DNA from: Lachnospiraceae bacterium UBA7598 | Lineage (GTDB): Bacteria > Bacillota > Clostridia > Lachnospirales > Lachnospiraceae | Direction of reading: 5' to 3' | Assembly (NCBI GenBank): GCA_002474415.1 | Contig: DLQV01000250.1 | Span: 1-5,753 of the forward strand | DNA length: 5,753 nt | In this document: positions 5,598-5,753 of the stretch, one piece after another | Layout: each line of letters begins with the position of its first letter | Numbering within the stretch: position 1 is the stretch's first letter | Notes under the pieces: generated by a model | The model's database searches: none | Told to the model about the DNA's origin: nothing | The model's input: only the letters and a program-made list of their open reading frames with translations | Translations under genes and position numbers: made by a program

Positions 5598-5753
5598 ATG
5601 ATGAAACAGAATTATGTGACTTTGAATGATGGAAACCGTATTCCGCAGTTTGGTCTTGGCGTTTATATGGTCAGAGGAGACGAACCGACCCGTGAAGCCT
5701 GTCTTGCGGCTTTGAAGATGGGCTATCGTCATATTGACACTGCTCATGCTTAC
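5598..5753 (+). CDS. AKR5-like aldo/keto reductase, N-terminal part (cut by window end)
   Basis: First 52 residues of an NAD(P)H-dependent aldo/keto reductase resembling the 2,5-diketo-D-gluconate reductase family. It shows the typical beta-hairpin and first strand (VTLNDGNRIPQFGLGVYMV) and the YRHIDTAHAY motif, which supplies the catalytic Asp (48) and Tyr (52) of the Asp-Tyr-Lys-His tetrad. The start is the first of two tandem ATG codons (5598, 5601), preceded by a perfect AGGAGG at 5585-5590. It begins 15 bases after the MATE stop, so it is almost surely in the same operon. The frame is open to the window edge; the rest of the protein is not visible. It belongs to the same family as the truncated 3' fragment at 3768-4194, so one may be a duplicate of the other. 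Confidence 0.9.
   Translation, partial: MMKQNYVTLNDGNRIPQFGLGVYMVRGDEPTREACLAALKMGYRHIDTAHAY

Overview
The window looks like chromosomal DNA of a low-to-moderate GC Firmicute, most plausibly a Clostridia/Lachnospiraceae-type gut anaerobe. This is inferred from strong AGGAGG-type ribosome binding sites, an RlmD-type methyltransferase with a four-cysteine iron-sulfur motif but no room for a TRAM domain, and the protein sequence flavour. No rRNA, tRNA, CRISPR array, transposase or integrase is visible. I do not see a new multi-gene system. The most notable content is a decayed, chimeric aldo/keto reductase locus and some hairpin/palindrome structure around the 3' end of the methyltransferase gene.

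Left part (1-2218): a GNAT N-acetyltransferase (100-582) is followed after 26 bases by an rlmD/rlmCD-type 23S rRNA uracil-C5 methyltransferase (609-1910), probably in one transcript. The last 20 or so codons of the methyltransferase run through a strong hairpin and do not look like the family. A gene-free stretch follows (1911-2218) with a stable A-flanked/T-flanked terminator hairpin (2043-2094), which should work on both strands, and a 27-base near-perfect palindrome (2159-2185).

Right part (2219-5753): a LysR-type regulator on the minus strand (2219-3097) diverges from a plus-strand cluster over a 112-base intergenic region holding candidate promoters and an inverted repeat. The cluster begins with a wrecked aldo/keto reductase region (3210-4194). 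Its 5' part is the front of one AKR family (resembling the COG1453-type, ferredoxin-domain family) and its 3' part is the back of another (2,5-diketogluconate-reductase/AKR5-like). It carries one frameshift at an A tract, two apparent internal deletions and a fusion junction. Two bases after its last stop comes an intact MATE-family multidrug/cation antiporter (4197-5582), and 15 bases after that starts another AKR5-like reductase (5598 onward), cut by the window edge.

The arrangement LysR / reductases / MATE pump / reductase suggests a regulator-controlled detoxification or metabolite-reduction-plus-export cassette, in which the first reductases have been lost while the pump and the last reductase still appear intact. 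The substrate cannot be read from the sequence.
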